The notes below the pieces were generated by a model. The model ran no database searches. It had not been told where the DNA came from and saw nothing but the letters and a program-made list of their open reading frames with translations. DNA of 64,000 nucleotides from JBDHWI01 sp964590135. GTDB lineage: Bacteria > Chloroflexota > Anaerolineae > J036 > Brachytrichaceae. How positions within the stretch are numbered: position 1 is the first letter of the stretch; every line of letters begins with the position of its first letter. Both the position numbers and the translations under genes were made by a program. Below are positions 60,961-64,000 of this stretch, piece by piece. The DNA lies in NCBI GenBank assembly GCA_964590135.1, contig CAZPVX010000017.1:1-64000 (forward strand). The letters are read 5' to 3'.

Positions 60961-61566
60961 ATGGAACGAGCCTTGAACGATCGCCCGACCGCATCGCAGC
61001 AAACGTCGGTGGAAGCGCAGCAACGAAAGAAGATCGGATTGCTCGGCATCACCTTCTTCATCGCATCCGAATCGATGTTCTTTCTCGGCCTGTTTATGGC
61101 CTATTTTTACGTGCGAAACACCTCGCAGGCATGGCCGCCAGAAGGGGTGACGCCGCCAAGCATCGTGCCGGCGGCCTTCAACACGCTGATCGCGCTGATT
61201 GGCAGCGCGGCCGTGATCTACGCCGGTCGCGCCATCGCCCGCGACAACCGCCGGCACCTCGTGGGTGGCATGGTGGTGGCCATCACCTGCGGCGTGGTCT
61301 TCATGGCAGTGCAGGCCGCCGAGTTCGCTGACCTGTCGATCATGGCGCAGGGTAGCGCATACGGCTCCACCTTTACGTTTTTGCTGGTCTTTCATGTGCT
61401 GCGCGTATTTTGTGGCGTGGCGCTGATGGCAGCGGTGCTGGTGCGCGCGCTCATGGGGCAGTTCAGCAGGGATCACCGGCTGATGGTGCAGGCCACCGAG
61501 ATGTATTGGGTGTTTATCACGGGCGTATGGCTGGTGGTGTTCTATGTGCTGTACATTTACAAGTAA
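60961..61566 (+). CDS. coxC: Cytochrome c oxidase subunit III
   Basis: A 201-aa protein with five helices, the short bacterial form. LLGITFFIASESMFFLGLFMAYFYVR contains the conserved SE of subunit III; STFTFLLVFHVLRVFCG (His) and EMYWVFITGVWLVVFYVLY complete the signature. It stabilises subunit I. Confidence 0.93.
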   Translation: MERALNDRPTASQQTSVEAQQRKKIGLLGITFFIASESMFFLGLFMAYFYVRNTSQAWPPEGVTPPSIVPAAFNTLIALIGSAAVIYAGRAIARDNRRHLVGGMVVAITCGVVFMAVQAAEFADLSIMAQGSAYGSTFTFLLVFHVLRVFCGVALMAAVLVRALMGQFSRDHRLMVQATEMYWVFITGVWLVVFYVLYIYK

Positions 61567-61572
61567 GGGCAC

Positions 61573-62061
61573 GTGATTCGAAACGCCATTCGCTGGGTCA
61601 TAGTAGCCTTGATCGCCGCGTCGATGCTGATCGTCGCGGCGATGGTGTTAAGCCGGCTGGCGGCGAACTCTCAGCCGCCGGCAAGCGTGGATGTGCAGGT
61701 GCCGGCGTCGAATATGGCGCTGCCGCTGGATGCGAGTGGCGCCGGCTTGCAGATCATCCCCGAGGCCATGTTGAGCGTAAAGCTGTCACCGTATCCGCCG
61801 CAGGGGAACGCGCCCAGCACGCTCACGCTGGTCGCGCTTGATCCCAAGACCCATGCGGTGAAGCCGATCACGCCGACGCTGGAGATTGCGCCGCTGGCGG
61901 ATGTGGATGGTGTGACTTTCGCAATGAAAAAGGACGCCGCCGGCGGTCATAATGCCGGCGGCGTATTCTTTCCTCAAGCCGGCGAATATCGCCTGCGCAT
62001 TCACATCGATCTCGGCACTGCCGAACCGTATTCGATGCTGATTGTGGTCGATGCTGAATAG
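61573..62061 (+). CDS. Membrane-anchored beta-sandwich protein, YtkA/FixH-like
   Basis: A 162-aa protein: one N-terminal helix, then a beta domain ending FPQAGEYRLRIHIDLGTAEPYSMLIVV, as in YtkA-like domains associated with copper or oxidase assembly. GTG start 6 nt after coxC. A perfect 11-bp inverted repeat with GCCGGC cores (61934-61964) lies in the coding sequence. It ends the cox operon. Confidence 0.55.
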   Translation: MIRNAIRWVIVALIAASMLIVAAMVLSRLAANSQPPASVDVQVPASNMALPLDASGAGLQIIPEAMLSVKLSPYPPQGNAPSTLTLVALDPKTHAVKPITPTLEIAPLADVDGVTFAMKKDAAGGHNAGGVFFPQAGEYRLRIHIDLGTAEPYSMLIVVDAE

Positions 62062-62087
62062 CTGTTCAGAAAATAGCCAAGCCGGCT

Positions 62088-62684
62088 TCACTCACCTGGC
62101 AGGAAGATTCTCATTCCATCCTGTTCGTCAATAACGTAAGCCGACGAATGATAGCGAAGCACAAGCGCCGCTATCCACAAATCGCCAATCGCCATGCTTG
62201 CGTTAATGGTCGCCCAGATTGCTAAAGACCACACGGTCGATGTGCCGGCCTGAATCACGATGCCACAGCATGCCAGGATACTCAGGACAACCAAAGGAGC
62301 GAGACAAAAAACAAGGTATTGATTGCGTTGGAAGGCATGCCCGGGGGCAGCAGCGATGACCATTAGCTTCTTCCACTCGAAACTGAATTTCGCCCGGGCT
62401 CCAAAAATGCGCATGGCAAGTCCATGCATGATCTCGTGCAATATGAGGGTGATGATGATGCCGATGAACAGGATCGTGGCCTGCTGTGAATCGCCGAATG
62501 AGAATGCGGGTGGCCTGCCAAACAGTTGAACAAAAATGAAAAAGCCAAATCCAGAAACAAGGGCCAGCGGTATCGACAACAAATTCATCAGAACAAGGCG
62601 GCTGGCTTTTTCACCAATCTTCCAATACAGCACTTCCTTGTAGTTGGGTGGCAGTTTGCCTGAATGCATTTGTGTCGTGGACAT
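62088..62684 (-). CDS. DUF3267 membrane metalloprotease-like protein
   Basis: A 198-aa protein with four to five helices. ILHEIMHGLAMRIFGA carries an HExxHG zinc motif inside a helix, and PGHAFQRNQYL follows, as in DUF3267 proteins related to site-2 proteases. Substrate unknown. The start at 62684 (MSTTQMH) is chosen; a TTG at 62693 is the alternative. Convergent with the cox operon across 26 nt. Confidence 0.8.
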   Translation of the reverse strand: MSTTQMHSGKLPPNYKEVLYWKIGEKASRLVLMNLLSIPLALVSGFGFFIFVQLFGRPPAFSFGDSQQATILFIGIIITLILHEIMHGLAMRIFGARAKFSFEWKKLMVIAAAPGHAFQRNQYLVFCLAPLVVLSILACCGIVIQAGTSTVWSLAIWATINASMAIGDLWIAALVLRYHSSAYVIDEQDGMRIFLPGE

Positions 62685-62754
62685 GAGCAGCAAATCTCAT
62701 TGCAAAGAAGGACCTGGCCTGTGGCGTATCGCGCGCTGAGCGCCGGCAACGTGA

Positions 62755-63633
62755 TCAAGCCATCAGGGCGGCGACAGCGCGTTGAACCAGGATGCGCGCC
62801 ATTTCCCGACGATATTCGGCGCTGCCCAGCCAATCACCCTGTGGCTGGACCAATTCCATCGCTGCGTTCAACTCGTCCGCGAACCATTCATCGAGTTTCT
62901 TTTTCTCCACGCCCAATTCGAGGCGGGTGAGCCGAAGCGGCGCCGGCGCGACGCCTCCCACCGCCACACGCACATTGCCGGCGATGCCGTCCTTCATCGC
63001 GAATGATGCCGCAACACACACGATCGGGTAATCCTTCGGCGTGCGCGCCACGCGCTGGTAGCTGCTCTTCGTATCGGGCGTGGGGACGGGCAGGCGCACC
63101 TCAGTGATGAGCATGCCTTCGCTCAGCACCTGCCGGCGATACGCGAGGAAGCCGGCCAGCGGAATGACGCGAAAGAAATCATTCGGGCTTTGCTGCGGCT
63201 TGCTTTTGTCCATCGCGCCGGCCACCACCACGTCGGCGTCGCATGCCAGCAATGCCGTGACCAATGGCGACGACGCATCTGCGGTGACGATTGCGCCGGC
63301 CAGCGTGGCGCGGTTGCGGATGTTCAACCCGCTCATCGCCTCAGCCGTCTCGCCGATCACGTGCAGGGCATTTGGCGCAGCCTTGCCCACGATCTCGCTC
63401 TCCAGCAACTGTTGGTGCGTGGCCGTCGCGCCGATGCGCAGCATGTTGCCCTCAACGACGATGCGGTTCAAGCCGAGGCCAGTGATATCGACCATCGCTT
63501 CTGTGTCGCGCGGCGCTTCGCCGTTCAGCCAGGTGCCGCCGCCCATAGCCACCGTGCGGATGCCGGCGCGCTTGAGCAATTCCACTGCCTCCATCAACCC
63601 TTGCGGGCGGTGATATTCCTTCAGGTTCAACAT
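62755..63633 (-). CDS. FAD-binding subunit of a molybdenum hydroxylase (xanthine/CO dehydrogenase type)
   Basis: A 292-aa medium subunit. AMGGGTWLNGE and IGATATHQQLLES are FAD-binding segments; MSGLNIRNRATLAGAIVTADASSPL is the hallmark NxATLGG-like region. It passes electrons from the Mo subunit to an acceptor. Large and small subunits are not in the window and may lie to the left of no gene seen here, so it is either solitary or separated from its partners. Confidence 0.87.
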   Translation of the reverse strand: MLNLKEYHRPQGLMEAVELLKRAGIRTVAMGGGTWLNGEAPRDTEAMVDITGLGLNRIVVEGNMLRIGATATHQQLLESEIVGKAAPNALHVIGETAEAMSGLNIRNRATLAGAIVTADASSPLVTALLACDADVVVAGAMDKSKPQQSPNDFFRVIPLAGFLAYRRQVLSEGMLITEVRLPVPTPDTKSSYQRVARTPKDYPIVCVAASFAMKDGIAGNVRVAVGGVAPAPLRLTRLELGVEKKKLDEWFADELNAAMELVQPQGDWLGSAEYRREMARILVQRAVAALMA

Positions 63634-63650
63634 CGCAAATCAGAAATGCG

Positions 63651-64000
63651 TCAGATCTTCCCTTCGTAGATCATCACACCGATGCCGCTGGGGCCAATGA
63701 TGCTGCCGACGTTGATGCCGCATGAGAAGACCTCGATGTTCGTCTTCCTGGGAAAGGCGAGCTTGAGCGATTCGAGCAGCGCGTTGGTGCGCGCGGTGTG
63801 CTGCGGCAACATCTGCAGCACCGCAATCTCTGCGCGCGCATCAAACTCGCCGGCGAATTCAGTCAGCTTTTCGATGGCGCGCTCTGGCGAGCGCACTTTC
63901 TCGACTGCGACCAGATTGCCCTCTTCGAGCGACAGGCAAGGGATGATCTCGAGCATGTTGCCCAGGATGGCTTGCGCCGGCCGCAGGCGTCTGCTGTGCT
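63651..64000 (-). CDS. DegV-family fatty-acid-binding protein, 5' end outside the window
   Basis: The C-terminal ~116 residues are present, reading in from base 64000: AQAILGNMLEIIPCLSLEEG, VAVEKVRSPERAIEKL, and GPSGIGVMIYEGKI at the end. These match the DegV lower domain (KPIL-DG, KVR, and the terminal Gly-rich fatty-acid site). DegV proteins present fatty acids to FakA kinases. It ends 18 nt before the FAD-subunit start. Confidence 0.8.
   Translation of the reverse strand, partial: HSRRLRPAQAILGNMLEIIPCLSLEEGNLVAVEKVRSPERAIEKLTEFAGEFDARAEIAVLQMLPQHTARTNALLESLKLAFPRKTNIEVFSCGINVGSIIGPSGIGVMIYEGKI

Noticed and set aside
1..64000. rRNA genes, CRISPR arrays, insertion sequences, prophage
   Set aside because: No conserved rRNA text, no regular direct repeats with spacers, no transposase, integrase or phage structural genes were seen.

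Overview
The window is a dense, high-GC, gene-rich chromosomal segment with no rRNA, no CRISPR array, no transposase and no phage block. Gene content suggests Chloroflexota, probably an Anaerolineae-like lineage. The pointers are a LysW-carrier lysine pathway, a caa3 oxidase locus with a fused CtaA-CtaB, a gamma-alpha fused 2-oxoacid:ferredoxin oxidoreductase, and several exported proteins with Pro/Thr/Ala-rich stalks. This assignment is inference; no marker sequence was searched. The hexamer GCCGGC is strikingly over-represented throughout.

Layout. 1-4.2 kb: partial SbcD nuclease, an exported SH3 protein, an MFS transporter, and rpsR-rpmG with a terminator. 4.3-6.9 kb: a large Thr/Val-rich surface protein. 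7-11.5 kb: lysine block 1 (homocitrate synthase, LysK, an alpha/beta hydrolase, LysJ). 11.6-17.5 kb: DUF3054 membrane protein, membrane-fused ABC1/UbiB kinase, and a divergent PadR regulator followed by two small membrane proteins around an MFS pump. 17.6-25.4 kb: lysine block 2, read right to left as LysW-LysX-(MoxR-DUF58-DUF4129)-LysY-(S51-like/CysRS-tail fusion)-LysZ. 25.4-33.2 kb: sugar metabolism (two xylose-isomerase-like TIM barrels, SDR, methyltransferase, ROK kinase, large mannose-6-phosphate isomerase, ribokinase-like kinase). 33.4-36.7 kb: stalk protein, two-component system, DUF1269-like protein. 36.8-38.8 kb: tRNA-Pro and rho. 38.9-45 kb: orphan protein, YfbK-like vWA lipoprotein, a transmembrane lipoprotein with an APH/TCAD9-like kinase domain, a 48-aa membrane peptide, and a divergent P-loop/winged-helix regulator. 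45.1-46.4 kb: GH4 glycosidase. 46.5-51.6 kb: an unusual four-gene operon with an 1127-aa lysozyme/C39/SH3/glycosidase protein and three small proteins, two of them paralogous. 51.7-55.6 kb: KorB, KorA and a GntR/FadR regulator. 55.9-62.1 kb: caa3 cytochrome c oxidase operon with heme A biosynthesis. 62.1-64 kb: DUF3267 metalloprotease-like protein, molybdenum-hydroxylase FAD subunit, partial DegV.

How it fits together. The two lysine blocks supply the first enzyme (homocitrate synthase) and the whole carrier-bound half (LysW, X, Z, Y, J, K) of the alpha-aminoadipate route; homoaconitase and homoisocitrate dehydrogenase are not in the window. The energy section combines ferredoxin-linked 2-oxoacid oxidation with an A2-type caa3 terminal oxidase, suggesting aerobic or facultative heterotrophy on sugars. 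A palindromic TTGATTCATCAA-type box upstream of the GntR gene recurs between the ribokinase and a stalk-protein gene, a possible shared regulon. Several genes have a TANNNT -10 box only 6-9 nt before the start codon and no Shine-Dalgarno, so leaderless transcription looks common.

The best candidates for an undescribed system are the 46.5-51.6 kb operon and the 39.6-45 kb vWA/kinase/winged-helix locus.
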